Shown here piece after piece: positions 18,250 through 27,574 of a stretch of DNA of 33,570 nucleotides (its first letter is position 1; every line of letters starts with the position of its first letter). The translations under genes were made by a program, and so were the position numbers. Under the pieces are notes generated by a model that saw only the letters and a program-made list of their open reading frames with translations, was not told the origin of the DNA and searched no databases. This stretch comes from Lysobacter sp. A03 (GTDB lineage: Bacteria; Pseudomonadota; Gammaproteobacteria; Xanthomonadales; Xanthomonadaceae): NCBI RefSeq assembly GCF_000855665.1, contig NZ_JXSS01000090.1:1-33570 (forward strand), given 5' to 3'.

Positions 18250-20340
18250 TCAGACCGACAGGTGCTCAATCGCCGCCACGCTGCCGAGGCGGTCGCTGAG
18301 GCGGCGCAGCAGGGCAAGGCGGTTGTTGCGTACCGCCAGGTCGTCGGCGTTGACCATCACCTGCTCGAAGAACGCATCGACCTGCGGCCGCAACCGCGCC
18401 AACCGGCCGAGCACCGCGACATAGTCGCCCGCGTCCAGCAGCGGGTCGGTGTCGGCGATCGCGGCATCGATGGCCTCGGCCAGCTCGCGCTCGGCGGGCT
18501 CGGCGAACAACGCCGCATCGACGGTGTCCGGCACCGCACCCTCGGCCTTGCGCAGGATGTTGCGGCTGCGCTTGTTGGCCGCGGCCAGCGCCGCCGCCTC
18601 GGGCAGGGTGGCGAACTCGCCGATCGCGGCGAGGCGGCGGCCGAAGTCGGGCAGCGAGTCGTGGGCGACGTGATTGACAGCCTCGAACTGCTGCGGCGAC
18701 ACCCCGCGGTCGGCGTAATAACCGCGCAGGCGGTCGTACACGAAGGCGGTGATATCGAAGGCACTGATGTCGGGATGCTGGACCGGCTGCGCCGCCAGCG
18801 CGCGCTCGACCAGGTCGTGCAGCAGCAGCTCGTGGCTGCCTTCCAGCAGCGTCCGCGCCAGCCCCAGCGCGTTGCGGCGCAGCGCGAACGGATCCTTGTT
18901 GCCGGTCGGCTTCAGGCCCGCGGCGAAGCCGCCGGCAAGGGTGTCCAGCCGCTCGGCGATCGCCAGCACCTGACCCAGCGGGGATGGCGCGATGGCGTCG
19001 CCCGACACCCGCGGCAGGTAGGCCTCGTCGATGGCGTTCGCGATCTCCACCGGCTCGTTCTCGACCGCCGCGTAGTACCGTCCCGCGATGCCCTGCAGCT
19101 CGGGGAACTCGCCCACCAGACGTGACTGCAGGTCGGCCTTGGACAACTCGGCGGCGCGGCGGGCGTGGGCCGGATCGGCGCCGATCTGGCCGGCAATCGA
19201 CTCGGCCAGCGCGGCGACGCGTGCCACCTTGTCGGCGACGCTCCCCAGCTTGCCCTGATAGGTGACTTGGGCCAGTCCGGCGACCATCGAGGCCAGGCCC
19301 TGCTTCATGTCCTCCACGAAGAAGAACTTGGCGTCGCTGAAGCGTGGCCGGATGACCCGCTCGTAGCCTTTGCGCACCTGTTCCACATCGGTGCTCTCGA
19401 TGTTGGCGATGCCGACGAAGTGCTCGCTCAGCTTGCCGTCCGCGCCCAGCACCGGGAAGAATTTCTGGTTGGTTTCCATGGTCGCGATCAGGGCCTCGGC
19501 CGGGATCGCGAGGAATTCGGTTTCAAACCCGCAGGTCACCGCGCTGGGCCATTCGACCAGGCCGTTGACCTCTTCCAGGATGCCAGGATCGATCCGCGCG
19601 TCGCCACCGCAGGCAGAAGCCGCCGCCCGGACCTGCTGCACGATCCGCTCGCGGCGCTCGTCGGGGTCCACCAGCACCTTCGCCGCACGCAGCGACTCCA
19701 CGTAATCCTCCGGCGAGGTAAACCACACCGGCTTGTCGTGCATGAAACGGTGGCCACGGCTCATGCGATCGCTGCGCACGCCGAGCAGTTCCATCTCGAC
19801 CACCTCGCTGCCCAGAAGCACCACCAGCCAGTGCACCGGCCGGGCAAAGCTGTAGTCGTGGTCGCCCCAGCGCATCGGCTTGGGGATCGGCATCGCCGCC
19901 AGCGCTTCGCGCACGATCTCGCCCAGCAGATCGGCGGTGCGCGCACCCGGCTTCACCGAACGGTGGACGAAGCGCTCGCCCTTGTTGTCGGTCGTCTTTC
20001 CCAGCGCGGTCCAGTCCACGCCGGCCTTGGCCGCAAAGCCCTGCAGCGCGCGGGTCGGCTGCCCGTCGGTGTCCAGCGCGATGTTGAGGTACGGGCCGAG
20101 AACCTCGGCGGACTGCTCCGGCTGCTCGCTGGCCACGCCGGGCAGCAGTACCGCCAGGCGTCGCGGCGTGTACAGCGGTTTGGCCCCGTCGCGCTCGAAG
20201 GCGATCCCGCGTTTGGCGAGGCCGTCAATCACGCCGTCGAAGAAGGCCCGAGCCAGGCCCGGCAGCGCCTTGACCGGCAGTTCTTCGGTACCCAGCTCAA
20301 TCAACAGCGGTTGCATCGTGGTGTGGTCTGAAGCAGTCAT
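18250..20340 (-). CDS. glyS: Glycyl-tRNA synthetase beta subunit
   Basis: This is the 696-residue beta subunit of the tetrameric (alpha2beta2) bacterial GlyRS. The family N-terminus [15 protein letters not shown] is clear, as are [24 protein letters not shown] and [13 protein letters not shown], and the C-terminal anticodon-binding region ends in [19 protein letters not shown]. The ATG at 20340 has GGAG 8 nt upstream and shares one base with the glyQ stop (TGATG), so translation is coupled. It is convergent with oleC; the 170 nt between them show no strong terminator, only a weak stem (GCCGC and GCGGC, 18181-18198). Confidence 0.96.
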   Translation of the reverse strand: MTASDHTTMQPLLIELGTEELPVKALPGLARAFFDGVIDGLAKRGIAFERDGAKPLYTPRRLAVLLPGVASEQPEQSAEVLGPYLNIALDTDGQPTRALQGFAAKAGVDWTALGKTTDNKGERFVHRSVKPGARTADLLGEIVREALAAMPIPKPMRWGDHDYSFARPVHWLVVLLGSEVVEMELLGVRSDRMSRGHRFMHDKPVWFTSPEDYVESLRAAKVLVDPDERRERIVQQVRAAASACGGDARIDPGILEEVNGLVEWPSAVTCGFETEFLAIPAEALIATMETNQKFFPVLGADGKLSEHFVGIANIESTDVEQVRKGYERVIRPRFSDAKFFFVEDMKQGLASMVAGLAQVTYQGKLGSVADKVARVAALAESIAGQIGADPAHARRAAELSKADLQSRLVGEFPELQGIAGRYYAAVENEPVEIANAIDEAYLPRVSGDAIAPSPLGQVLAIAERLDTLAGGFAAGLKPTGNKDPFALRRNALGLARTLLEGSHELLLHDLVERALAAQPVQHPDISAFDITAFVYDRLRGYYADRGVSPQQFEAVNHVAHDSLPDFGRRLAAIGEFATLPEAAALAAANKRSRNILRKAEGAVPDTVDAALFAEPAERELAEAIDAAIADTDPLLDAGDYVAVLGRLARLRPQVDAFFEQVMVNADDLAVRNNRLALLRRLSDRLGSVAAIEHLSV

Positions 20341-21290
20341 CACAGTGTCTCCGCCGGAGTTGCCGCAGCCGGGGCACCGCGCAGCCCGGGAAAGCCGAGC
20401 GCTTCGCGCTGGGCGAAATACGCCTCCGCAACGGCGTGCGAGATCTTGCGCACGCGCAGGATGTAGCGCTGGCGCTCGGTTACCGAAATCGCGCGGCGGG
20501 CGTCCAGCAGGTTGAAGCAATGGCTGGCCTTCATGACCTGCTCGTAGGCAGGCAGCGGCAGGTTGAGCTCGACCATCGCCAGCGCCTCGGCCTCGCACTC
20601 GTCGAACCGGCGCAGCAGCACCTCCACGTTGGCGTGCTCGAAGTTGTAGGTGCTCTGCTCGACCTCGTTCTGGTGGTAGACGTCGCGGTAGGTGACCGGG
20701 TGGCCGTCCGGACCGTAGGTCCAGACCAGGTCGAACACGTTGTCCACGCCCTGCAGGTACATGCACAGGCGCTCCAGACCGTAGGTGATCTCGCCCAGCA
20801 CCGGCCGGCATTCCATCCCGCCAGCCTGCTGGAAGTAGGTGAACTGGGTCACCTCCATGCCGTTGAGCCAGACTTCCCAGCCCAGGCCCCAGGCGCCGAG
20901 GGTCGGCGATTCCCAGTTGTCCTCGACCAGGCGCAGGTCGTGCACCAGCGGATCCACGCCGAGCGCCTTGAGCGAGTCGAAATACAGCTCGACGATGTTG
21001 TCCGGGCTGGGCTTCATCGCTACCTGGTACTGGTAGTAGCGCTGCAGGCGGTTGGGGTTGTCGCCGTAGCGGCCATCGGTCGGACGGCGGCAAGGCTGCA
21101 CGTAGGCGGCGTTCCACGGCTCCGGACCGATCGCACGCAGGAAGGTCGCCGGGTGGAAGGTGCCGGCACCGACCTCAAGGTCCAGCGGCTGGATCAACAC
21201 GCAACCCTGGTTGGCCCAGAACTCGTTGAGTCGCTGGATCAGCTGCTGGAAGGTCGGCGGCGCCGGGGTGCCGGGATCGGTCTGCGACAT
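20340..21290 (-). CDS. glyQ: Glycyl-tRNA synthetase alpha subunit
   Basis: This is the 316-residue catalytic alpha subunit of the alpha2beta2 glycyl-tRNA synthetase. Class II family blocks are obvious: [54 protein letters not shown], and [23 protein letters not shown]. The start [13 protein letters not shown] fits the family better than an upstream ATG (21356), which would overlap the promoter, but its ribosome site is poor. A -10 candidate TATACT is on the minus strand at 21321-21326. It is first in the glyQS operon and diverges from the amidotransferase gene. Confidence 0.96.
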   Translation of the reverse strand: MSQTDPGTPAPPTFQQLIQRLNEFWANQGCVLIQPLDLEVGAGTFHPATFLRAIGPEPWNAAYVQPCRRPTDGRYGDNPNRLQRYYQYQVAMKPSPDNIVELYFDSLKALGVDPLVHDLRLVEDNWESPTLGAWGLGWEVWLNGMEVTQFTYFQQAGGMECRPVLGEITYGLERLCMYLQGVDNVFDLVWTYGPDGHPVTYRDVYHQNEVEQSTYNFEHANVEVLLRRFDECEAEALAMVELNLPLPAYEQVMKASHCFNLLDARRAISVTERQRYILRVRKISHAVAEAYFAQREALGFPGLRGAPAAATPAETL

Positions 21291-21320
21291 GCTGGAAAGG
21301 CCGTGGGAACAAAGCACGGT

Positions 21321-21326
21321 AGTATA
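21321..21326 (-). promoter_or_regulatory. Candidate glyQ -10 box
   Basis: TATACT on the minus strand, 31 nt upstream of the glyQ start. The hexamer lies in a GTATAC palindrome, so it could also serve the opposite strand. Confidence 0.45.
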
Positions 21327-21330
21327 CGTC

Positions 21331-21354
21331 CGGCCCTGCGAGGGCCGCTTTTTC
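21331..21354 (+). terminator. Terminator-like hairpin between glyQ and the amidotransferase gene
   Basis: CGGCCCT (21331-21337), loop GCG, AGGGCCG (21341-21347), then CTTTTTC. This has the form of an intrinsic terminator read on the plus strand, but no plus-strand gene ends here. It lies in the 103-nt divergent gap, upstream of the amidotransferase start and behind the glyQ -10. Confidence 0.5.
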
Positions 21355-21393
21355 ACCCTGTGCGGCTTGCCGCACCCGACCGGAACCCTGCCG

Positions 21394-22125
21394 TTGACTG
21401 CTCCCTTCCTGATCGTCGAAACCGGCCAGCCGGTCGCCTCGATGCGCCGTCATGGCGCTTTCCCGCACTGGATCCGCGTTGCCAGCGGGCTGCCGCGTGA
21501 GCGCGTGGTTTCGGTGAATGTGGAAGCCGGTGAAAGCCTGCCGTCCACCGCGGGCCTGGCGGGAGTAATCGTGACCGGCTCGGGCGCCATGGTCACCGAA
21601 CGCCGCGACTGGAGCGAAGCCACCGCGGCCTGGCTGGGCGACGCCGCGCGGGCGGGTTTCCCGATCTTCGGTATCTGTTACGGCCACCAGCTGCTGGCGC
21701 ACGCGCTGGGTGGCGAGGTGGGCGACAATCCGGCCGGCCGGGAAATGGGTACCTACGAGATAGAACTGCTGCCGCCTGCGGCCGATGACGTCCTGCTTGC
21801 GCCGATGCCGGAGCGCTTCGCGGTGCAGCTGACCCATCAGCAAAGCGTCCTGAAAGCGCCCGAGGGCGCGGTCGTGTTGGCCCGCTCCGAGCTGGACCCG
21901 ATCCAGGCATTCCGCTGGGGCGACAATGCCTGGGGCGTGCAGTTCCATCCGGAGTTCAGCGCCACCCACATGCGCGGCTACATCCAGGCGCGCAAGGTTG
22001 CGTTGCAACGAGAGGGGCTGGATCCTGCGGCGATGGTGGCCAATGTCGCCGCCACGCCGGAGGGGCGTCGGGTGATGCGCCGGTTCGTGCACCATGCCAC
22101 CGGGCTGTCGCGGGTGACAGGTTGA
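21394..22125 (+). CDS. Class I glutamine amidotransferase domain protein
   Basis: This 243-residue stand-alone GATase1 protein has the nucleophile Cys95 in [16 protein letters not shown] and the catalytic His185 and Glu187 in GVQFHPEFS, so the triad is complete. Such proteins release ammonia from glutamine for a partner or act as gamma-glutamyl hydrolases; sequence does not say which. The start is taken as TTG (21394), giving [14 protein letters not shown], because the first beta strand begins there and no ATG or GTG is suitably placed. GGAA lies 8 nt upstream. It resembles the GMP-synthase amidotransferase domain but has no synthetase partner nearby. Confidence 0.85.
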   Translation: MTAPFLIVETGQPVASMRRHGAFPHWIRVASGLPRERVVSVNVEAGESLPSTAGLAGVIVTGSGAMVTERRDWSEATAAWLGDAARAGFPIFGICYGHQLLAHALGGEVGDNPAGREMGTYEIELLPPAADDVLLAPMPERFAVQLTHQQSVLKAPEGAVVLARSELDPIQAFRWGDNAWGVQFHPEFSATHMRGYIQARKVALQREGLDPAAMVANVAATPEGRRVMRRFVHHATGLSRVTG

Positions 22126-22231
22126 CGCCGCGGAAACGGGCAGTGTTTGAGTCGGGAAGGCGCGCAATCGAGCGCGTAACGGCGCCGCGCTTGCGGGCCA
22201 CGGGATCAGCGGTTTCAGGGAGATGGACGGG

Positions 22232-23068
22232 ATGAACGAGATTCGCAAGGTGCCCATGGGCGCCGGGGCCGAATGGTTGCTCGGCGGCATTGCCTTGCTG
22301 CGCAAGGCGCCTTTGACGCTGGGCCTGCTGGGCCTGATCTGGGGCGGCCTGTCGGCGCTCGGTTCGCTGGGCGGGCAGGTGTGGCTGAGCGGGCTGATGG
22401 CGGTGGCCGGTCCGATCCTGTTTGCCGGGATCATCTATGCCGCGCGCGAGGTCGATCGCGGCCTGCCGGCCAGCCCGCGTCACCTGCTGCAGGGCGTGCG
22501 CGATGGCAAGGCGCCGCGCCTGCTGGCGATGCTGCTGCCGCAGTTGCTCGCCATGGTCGTGCTGGTGATTCTGCTGGTGGCGATGGTGGGGCCGGAGCAG
22601 TTGCAGCGCATTTCCACGGTGATGATCGAGCTGCAGACCAATCCCGACCCGGCATTGGTGGAATCGCTGCCGCTGGGGGCACTGTTCGGCTGGATGGTGG
22701 CGGCTATTGTCATCGGCGTCGTCGCCGGATTTTTCACCTTCGTGGCAATTCCCGAGATCATCTTCACTCCGCGCACGGCCTTCGCGGCGATGCAGCTGAG
22801 CCTGCGTGCCTGCCTGCGCAACCTGGGCGCGCTGCTGGTGATGCTGGTGCTGGTGGTGATCGGCATGATCGCGCTCAGCCTCGGCCTGCAACTGGTCGGC
22901 GCGCTGCTGGCGCTCGCGATCGGCGCCCACGCCTCGATGTTCGCGGTGCAACTGCTGCTGATGGCGATCCTGCTGCCGGTGCTGGGCGGCGCGGTGTATC
23001 TTGCGTGGCGCCAGATGGTGGGAGACGCGCCGGTGACTGAAACGGTCGCAGGCGGCTTCGAGGCCTGA
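22232..23068 (+). CDS. BPSS1780-like multi-pass membrane protein (first of a pair)
   Basis: This 278-residue protein has about six hydrophobic segments. The N-terminus EIRKVPMGAGAEWLLGGIALLRKAP and the following FAGIIYAAREVDRGLPASPRHLL segment match the pattern I recall for BPSS1780-family membrane proteins, whose function is unknown. The ATG at 22232 is chosen because AGGGAG (22217-22222) is 9 nt upstream. The in-frame ATG at 22223 touches that site. A similar but diverged membrane protein follows after 86 nt, with a small hairpin between them. Transport, lipid handling and envelope roles are all unsupported guesses. Confidence 0.75.
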   Translation: MNEIRKVPMGAGAEWLLGGIALLRKAPLTLGLLGLIWGGLSALGSLGGQVWLSGLMAVAGPILFAGIIYAAREVDRGLPASPRHLLQGVRDGKAPRLLAMLLPQLLAMVVLVILLVAMVGPEQLQRISTVMIELQTNPDPALVESLPLGALFGWMVAAIVIGVVAGFFTFVAIPEIIFTPRTAFAAMQLSLRACLRNLGALLVMLVLVVIGMIALSLGLQLVGALLALAIGAHASMFAVQLLLMAILLPVLGGAVYLAWRQMVGDAPVTETVAGGFEA

Positions 23069-23081
23069 GGTCAGCGCGCCG

Positions 23082-23100
23082 GCTCTCGGGGGAGAGCTTT
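23082..23100 (+). terminator. Small hairpin between the paired membrane protein genes
   Basis: GCTCTC (23082-23087), loop GGGG, GAGAGC (23092-23097), then TTTCATT. The short stem with a weak T-run may be a partial terminator or processing site. Confidence 0.35.
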
Positions 23101-23154
23101 CATTGCCCTGTGTTGCGGGGCTTCCAGGGATCCATTCAAGGGGAGAGAAAACAG

Positions 23155-24081
23155 ATGAGCACTCGTGCAATGGGGCCGATGGCCGGCCTGGGCTGGCTGA
23201 CGCGCGCAATCAACGTCGGCCGCAACGGTCCCGGCGCGGTTTTCGGCGGTGCAGCGCTGATGACGGTGGTCGTGCTCGCGGCAGTATTCGGCGGTGTCGC
23301 CGCCCAGATCGCCTTGGCGGCGACGATGGGGGACGGGCTGACCGGCATGATGATTGGCACGGCCGTGATGAGCGTGCTGGTGATCGTGATCATGGCGATG
23401 ATGATGGTCGGTTTCCTGCGCGTGCTCGACAATGTCGAAAGCGGCAGCGGTGCCCGGGCAATGGATGTGTTTGGTGGCTTTGGTGATTTCACCACCTCAC
23501 TGCGCACGATCGGTCTGATGGTGATGCTGGCGGTGCTGCAGAACGTGATCATGATCGCCGTGCTGATGACCTTCGCCGGCGGATTCGTGCAGTGGTACCT
23601 GCAGATGCTGCAGTCCTCGATGGCGGGCGGCGGCGACCCGGCGATGCTGAACCAGCTGCCGGCGGGGATGGGCGTGGCCAGCGTGGCGATGCTGGTGATT
23701 GGGCTGGTGTTCTACGGCGTGCAGGCGATCGCGCTGGGCCAGGTGGTGTTGCGCGGGCGAGGGGTGTTTTCCGCACTGGGCGATGGCGTGGTTGGCGCGT
23801 TCAAGAATCTGCTGCCGCTGCTGGTGTTCGTGATCGCCGCCATCGTGGCGATGATCCTGGTATCCATCGCGGTCATCCTGCTGGCCATGCTGATCGGCCT
23901 GGTGGCCAAGTTTGTCGGTGCCTGGCTGGCAGTCGTATTGGCGGTCCCGCTGTACATCGCCGGCATGCTGGCCATGTATGTGGTCATGTTTGGTGCGATG
24001 TACCACCTGTGGCGCGACGTATGCGGTGGCGGAGCGGGTGCAGTCACCGGCCCCGTGGTCAACGATGGCGTCGCCGCCTGA
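23155..24081 (+). CDS. BPSS1780-like multi-pass membrane protein (second of a pair)
   Basis: This 308-residue, very hydrophobic protein has about six or seven membrane segments. Its layout parallels the preceding gene: GLGWLTRAINVGRNGPG at the start, then a hydrophobic pair leading to MMMVGFLRVLDNVESG and DVFGGFGDF, then the remaining helices. This suggests a diverged tandem paralogue. Many Met, Val and Ala codons give the DNA a repetitive GTGATGGCG-like texture. The ATG is preceded by GGGGAGAG about 8 nt upstream. Function is unknown. Confidence 0.75.
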   Translation: MSTRAMGPMAGLGWLTRAINVGRNGPGAVFGGAALMTVVVLAAVFGGVAAQIALAATMGDGLTGMMIGTAVMSVLVIVIMAMMMVGFLRVLDNVESGSGARAMDVFGGFGDFTTSLRTIGLMVMLAVLQNVIMIAVLMTFAGGFVQWYLQMLQSSMAGGGDPAMLNQLPAGMGVASVAMLVIGLVFYGVQAIALGQVVLRGRGVFSALGDGVVGAFKNLLPLLVFVIAAIVAMILVSIAVILLAMLIGLVAKFVGAWLAVVLAVPLYIAGMLAMYVVMFGAMYHLWRDVCGGGAGAVTGPVVNDGVAA

Positions 24082-24097
24082 CGATACGGTGTCACGC

Positions 24098-24120
24098 CCC
24101 GGACGGCACACGCCTCCGGG
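24098..24120. terminator. Weak stem-loop between convergent genes
   Basis: CCCGGA (24098-24103) and TCCGGG (24115-24120) can pair across 11 nt in the 42-nt convergent gap. There is no T-run on either side. Confidence 0.25.
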
Positions 24121-24123
24121 TCG

Positions 24124-24816
24124 TCACTGCAGCGACTGTTCCAGTGCCAGTTGCATGGTCGCCATCGCGCTTGCCATCCACCAGGCGCCCAGCGCCAGCA
24201 ACAGGGTGCTGACGAGGGCCAGCCAGGCGACCGCCCAGGCCGGCATCCCCGGCCGCGCAGCCCATACCCGGGTTGCGCTCAGGCGATCGTGCAGGGTCTG
24301 GTGCAGGGGCGGGACGGCGGCCATCAGGTGGCCGATGTTGAGGGTCAGCCACGACGTCGCGCCGGCAACATGCCGCAACAGCGCGCGGCCCGGGCGTAGC
24401 CGTTGCTGCCGCGCATCGGTGACCTGCAAGCCCAGCAATCGTTGCCCCGGGGTGGCCTGCCATGGCCCGGCTTCAAAGGCGGCGTGGTAGATCGCCGACA
24501 CCACGACAAGCGCGAGGAGCGGCGGCCATGCCAGCGCCCATATGGCATCCTCCAGCCCGGCGGTGGTCGCCCTGATCGAGGTGTCCTGCATCACCGTCAC
24601 TCCCAATGCGGGCAGCGGCACGCCGTCGATGACTGCCCGTCCCATGGCATGCCCAGTGGATTCCAGCAGGTCGTTCATCTGCTGCGCGAACGCGGCGACG
24701 CGACCGGCAAGAAGCGGCCAAGCCAACAGCAGTGACATCGCTCCGAGCACCGCGCCGTCCAGCGTCCAGGCGGCACTGCGCTGCCACAGGCCGGCCGGCT
24801 GGATCGACTGCGTCAT
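24124..24816 (-). CDS. RDD-family membrane protein, last gene of the tat operon
   Basis: This 230-residue protein has an RDD-like N-terminus (LWQRSAAWTLDGAVLG, with Arg and Asp placed as in the family) and about four to five hydrophobic segments. The TPGQRLLGLQVTDARQQRLRPGRALLR segment is also typical of RDD proteins. RDD proteins are membrane proteins of mostly unknown role; a few act as Na+/H+ antiporters. Its ATG overlaps the tatC stop by 4 nt (ATGA), so it is co-translated with TatC. A Tat-related role is only suggested by position. Confidence 0.82.
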   Translation of the reverse strand: MTQSIQPAGLWQRSAAWTLDGAVLGAMSLLLAWPLLAGRVAAFAQQMNDLLESTGHAMGRAVIDGVPLPALGVTVMQDTSIRATTAGLEDAIWALAWPPLLALVVVSAIYHAAFEAGPWQATPGQRLLGLQVTDARQQRLRPGRALLRHVAGATSWLTLNIGHLMAAVPPLHQTLHDRLSATRVWAARPGMPAWAVAWLALVSTLLLALGAWWMASAMATMQLALEQSLQ

Positions 24817-25604
24817 TCCGGGTCGCTGGCGGTAGCCGTCCGGTCACCGCGCACCAGCCAGCGCGACGCGATGATGCCCACCTCGTATAGGGCGCACATC
24901 GGCGCTGCGAGCATCAGCTGGGAAACGACATCGGGGGGCGTGATGACGGCCGCCAGGACGAAGATTCCAACCACGGCGTAGCCGCGTGATTCCTTCAACT
25001 GGTCGGGAGTGACCCAGCCCAGCAAGGCGGCGATGACCATCGCCACGGGCAACTCGAAGCTGGCACCGAAGGCCAGGAAGATCACCAGCACGAAATCCAG
25101 ATAGGCGCTGATGTCGGTCATCATCGCCACGCCTTCAGGCGCGATCTTGGTCAGGAAACCGAACACCGCGGGCAGCACCAGGAAAAACGCGAAGGCGCAG
25201 CCGGCATAGAACAGCGCTACCGAGGATGCCAGCAGCGGAACCGCCAGGCGTTTTTCACGCTGGTACAGGCCGGGGGCGACGAACGCCCACGCCTGGTACA
25301 GCAGCCACGGCATCGAGATCATCAGTGCGGCGAAGAACGCCAGCTTCAACGGTGCGAAGAACGGACTGGCGACCTCGACCGCGATCAACTGCCCGCCCGG
25401 GGGCAATTTGGCCAGCAGCGGGGCAGCGAGCGCGGCGTAGAGTTTGTTGCCGAACGGCAGCAACAGCAGCAGCACCGCGAGCAGGCCGGTCACCGCGCGC
25501 AGCACGCGGCCGCGCAGTTCGATCAGGTGATCGATCAGTCTTGGCGCGGCCTGGGTGTCGTCGTCCATCGGGTCGCGCGCGTCGCCGGCCGGGTTCGTGC
25601 TCAT
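24813..25604 (-). CDS. tatC: Sec-independent translocase subunit TatC
   Basis: TatC is the multispanning receptor that, with TatB, recognises twin-arginine signal peptides. The 263-residue protein has six membrane segments and the conserved features LIDHLIELRGRVLRAV near the N-terminus, SPFFAPLKLAFFAAL, FVAPGLYQREKR and SFELPVAMVIAALLG. The N-terminal extension (about 15 residues) and C-terminal tail are slightly longer than in E. coli TatC. The start overlaps the tatB stop by 4 nt (ATGA), and its own stop overlaps the RDD gene in the same way. Confidence 0.95.
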   Translation of the reverse strand: MSTNPAGDARDPMDDDTQAAPRLIDHLIELRGRVLRAVTGLLAVLLLLLPFGNKLYAALAAPLLAKLPPGGQLIAVEVASPFFAPLKLAFFAALMISMPWLLYQAWAFVAPGLYQREKRLAVPLLASSVALFYAGCAFAFFLVLPAVFGFLTKIAPEGVAMMTDISAYLDFVLVIFLAFGASFELPVAMVIAALLGWVTPDQLKESRGYAVVGIFVLAAVITPPDVVSQLMLAAPMCALYEVGIIASRWLVRGDRTATASDPE

Positions 25605-26116
25605 GGTCGCGGGTCCGGCGGGCCGGCATCTGCTACCGGTTCGGCGGCAGGCTGGTTCGGCGCTTCAACCTCAGCGGATGCAGACTGCGCAACGGCCTCG
25701 TCCGCAATCGCGCCATTGTCCTTTTCCGCCGGTTCCTGTGCCAGCGCAGGCGCCGCAGCGGTGGTTGCAGCACGCGTGACCGGAGCCACGGCGTCCTTTA
25801 CCGACTTCTCGGCGTGCCTTACCGACTTCTCAATGCCCTGGCCTTCGCGGCGCAGGTCATCGTGGAGCTCGCGGCCCTGATTCTGCAGCTCGGCGCCCAG
25901 GTCGCGCAGTTCGTCACGGGTCCGGACGAGGCTCCTTTTCAGTTCATCGTCGGCCAGCTCGCGTTCGAGCTCGGACTTGACCGAGTACCACTGCGCGCGC
26001 GCACGTCGCACCCACAGCCCCGTGAAGCGCGCCGCGCGAGGCAGCCGCTCGGGACCGAGCACCATGAGGGCGACGATCGCTACGATGAATAGCTCGGAAA
26101 AGCCGATATCGAACAT
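25601..26116 (-). CDS. tatB: Sec-independent translocase subunit TatB
   Basis: This 171-residue single-helix protein begins with MFDIGFSELFIVAIVALMV and LGPERLPRAAR, the TatB signature including the conserved Glu in the helix and the GPERLP hinge. An amphipathic helix and coiled-coil-prone charged region follow (about 25-105), then an Ala/Glu/Pro-rich disordered tail. TatB partners TatC at the signal-peptide binding site. It begins 44 nt after the tatA stop and overlaps tatC by 4 nt. Confidence 0.94.
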   Translation of the reverse strand: MFDIGFSELFIVAIVALMVLGPERLPRAARFTGLWVRRARAQWYSVKSELERELADDELKRSLVRTRDELRDLGAELQNQGRELHDDLRREGQGIEKSVRHAEKSVKDAVAPVTRAATTAAAPALAQEPAEKDNGAIADEAVAQSASAEVEAPNQPAAEPVADAGPPDPRP

Positions 26117-26160
26117 GTCAGGCTGCCGGGACCTGGGCCCGGATCAGGAGCAGTCCGCGC

Positions 26161-26421
26161 TCAGCGCCGAATCTGCTCGTCATCGCGCACGTCCTGCGCG
26201 GTCCTCTGATCACGGCTTGGCCGCTCGTCTCGGCGCGCGTCATCGCCGAGTCGTGCGGGAGGCAGGTTCGCATCGACATCGTCATCGTCGTGCACGCCCT
26301 TCTTGAAGCCTTTCACAGCCTCGCCAAGGTCCTTGCCGACGTTTTTCAGGCGCTTGGTGCCAAACACCAGCACCACGATCAACAGCACGACTACCCAGTG
26401 CCCAATACTCATACTACCCAT
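26161..26421 (-). CDS. tatA: Sec-independent translocase subunit TatA
   Basis: This 86-residue pore-forming Tat subunit has one N-terminal membrane helix ([17 protein letters not shown]), the [23 protein letters not shown] hinge plus amphipathic helix, and an acidic, Arg/Asp-rich tail beginning HDDDDVD. The start MGSMSIGHW (26421) is preferred because TatA usually begins MGS; an ATG 9 nt downstream (26412) is the alternative. Longer upstream starts would run into the SYLF gene and its terminator-like hairpin. It is first in the tatA-tatB-tatC-RDD operon. Confidence 0.93.
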   Translation of the reverse strand: MGSMSIGHWVVVLLIVVLVFGTKRLKNVGKDLGEAVKGFKKGVHDDDDVDANLPPARLGDDARRDERPSRDQRTAQDVRDDEQIRR

Positions 26422-26458
26422 CGACGTGTCCGCAGAAAAACCAGAGCTTCCAGAATAC

Positions 26459-26490
26459 CCGCAATCACCGGCCACTGCCGGTTGCTGCGG
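26459..26490 (-). terminator. Imperfect hairpin after the SYLF gene
   Basis: CCGCA (26459-26463) pairs with TGCGG (26486-26490), and ACCGGC (26467-26472) with GCCGGT (26477-26482), separated by a symmetric 3x3 internal loop. It lies 4 nt after the SYLF stop codon on the minus strand. A T-run (GGTTTTTC) occurs only about 20 nt later, so termination may be weak. Confidence 0.4.
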
Positions 26491-26494
26491 ACGT

Positions 26495-27415
26495 TCAGCC
26501 GCTGGGCGGCAGCGGTTCGGGCTGGATGGGTGGCGTCTGCGGGCTGTCCACCGTCTCGAACGGCTGTGGCTGCGTGGGATTGGCCACATCGGACCTATCG
26601 CGCGGGGCATTCAGCGGGGCGTTGGAAACCGGTGCGACCGGCGTTGCCGATGCGGGCGGCGCGTTGGTCGCTGTCGTGGATCCATAGGCAGCCTGTGCAG
26701 GCGGTGCCGGCTCATGCCTGCGCGTCGCGCGAGCGGTCGCGGTCGCTTCCTCGAGCTGGTCACGGAAGCCGACCACGGCATCGGAGGCGCGCTGGCCGGC
26801 GCGGTCCTCGAAGATCATCCGCGGCGTGGTGCCGCCTCCGTAAACGCTCTGGTTGGCGGCGTCATCGATGCTGAGCACCGCGCCGTCCAGGGCAACGCCG
26901 GCGAACAGGCCGCGCGCGCGCGACCATGACCAGATCTCCGCCTTGAGGCCGCCATCGGTCGCCAGCCCGGTGGTGCGGCCGACCGGTCCGGCGGCCACGC
27001 TGGCATCCGCGCCCAGGGTCAGCTTGCCGTTGACGATCGAGTCCAGGCCGCGCTGGCTGGTGAACACCAGCACCACGTCGGAGGACTGCACGCCCGCCTG
27101 GAAGCCGATGCTGGCGCCAGTGAGCTTGACGAACGAGGGATTCGACCATGTGCCCTGCGGGGTCTTGATCGACACCAGGCCGTGGCCGCGGCGGCCGCCC
27201 AGCACCAGACCGATCTTCAGCGTATCGGGCACCACAACGATGGCCCTGGCCTGGTCGAGCATCACATCCGGGATGCCGGACTCCGGAATGGCCTGGATCT
27301 CGTTGAGCACGCGCACCGCGTTGCGGGCGCGCTCGTCTTCGGTCACCCCGGCAACGGCGGGGGCGGCCACGGCGAGCGCGAGCAGGATCACGGCAAGGCG
27401 GGGGACTATCGACAT
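26495..27415 (-). CDS. Exported lipid-binding SYLF-domain (YSC84-like) protein
   Basis: This 306-residue protein has a signal peptide ([21 protein letters not shown], cleavage probably after AVA) and a SYLF/DUF500 domain at about residues 25-215. The domain contains [39 protein letters not shown], and [43 protein letters not shown] domains bind phosphoinositides in eukaryotes; bacterial members are exported proteins of unknown role. A Pro/Thr/Ala-rich disordered tail of about 80 residues ends the protein, which is long for the family. The ATG has GGAG 6 nt upstream. It is divergent from hemH. Confidence 0.88.
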   Translation of the reverse strand: MSIVPRLAVILLALAVAAPAVAGVTEDERARNAVRVLNEIQAIPESGIPDVMLDQARAIVVVPDTLKIGLVLGGRRGHGLVSIKTPQGTWSNPSFVKLTGASIGFQAGVQSSDVVLVFTSQRGLDSIVNGKLTLGADASVAAGPVGRTTGLATDGGLKAEIWSWSRARGLFAGVALDGAVLSIDDAANQSVYGGGTTPRMIFEDRAGQRASDAVVGFRDQLEEATATARATRRHEPAPPAQAAYGSTTATNAPPASATPVAPVSNAPLNAPRDRSDVANPTQPQPFETVDSPQTPPIQPEPLPPSG

Positions 27416-27574
27416 GGAGGACTCCGGAAACTGGGATACGGATGGAACCCGAGGGGTGCCGGTACATTCACATCGACCGCGCGAGGGCGTCGAAGTTCTT
27501 GCTGGAGCGCTCCTCAGGCTAGTGACGCGGCGATGAATCATGTGGGAACCACCCGCAGCTGGCATCCTATACGG

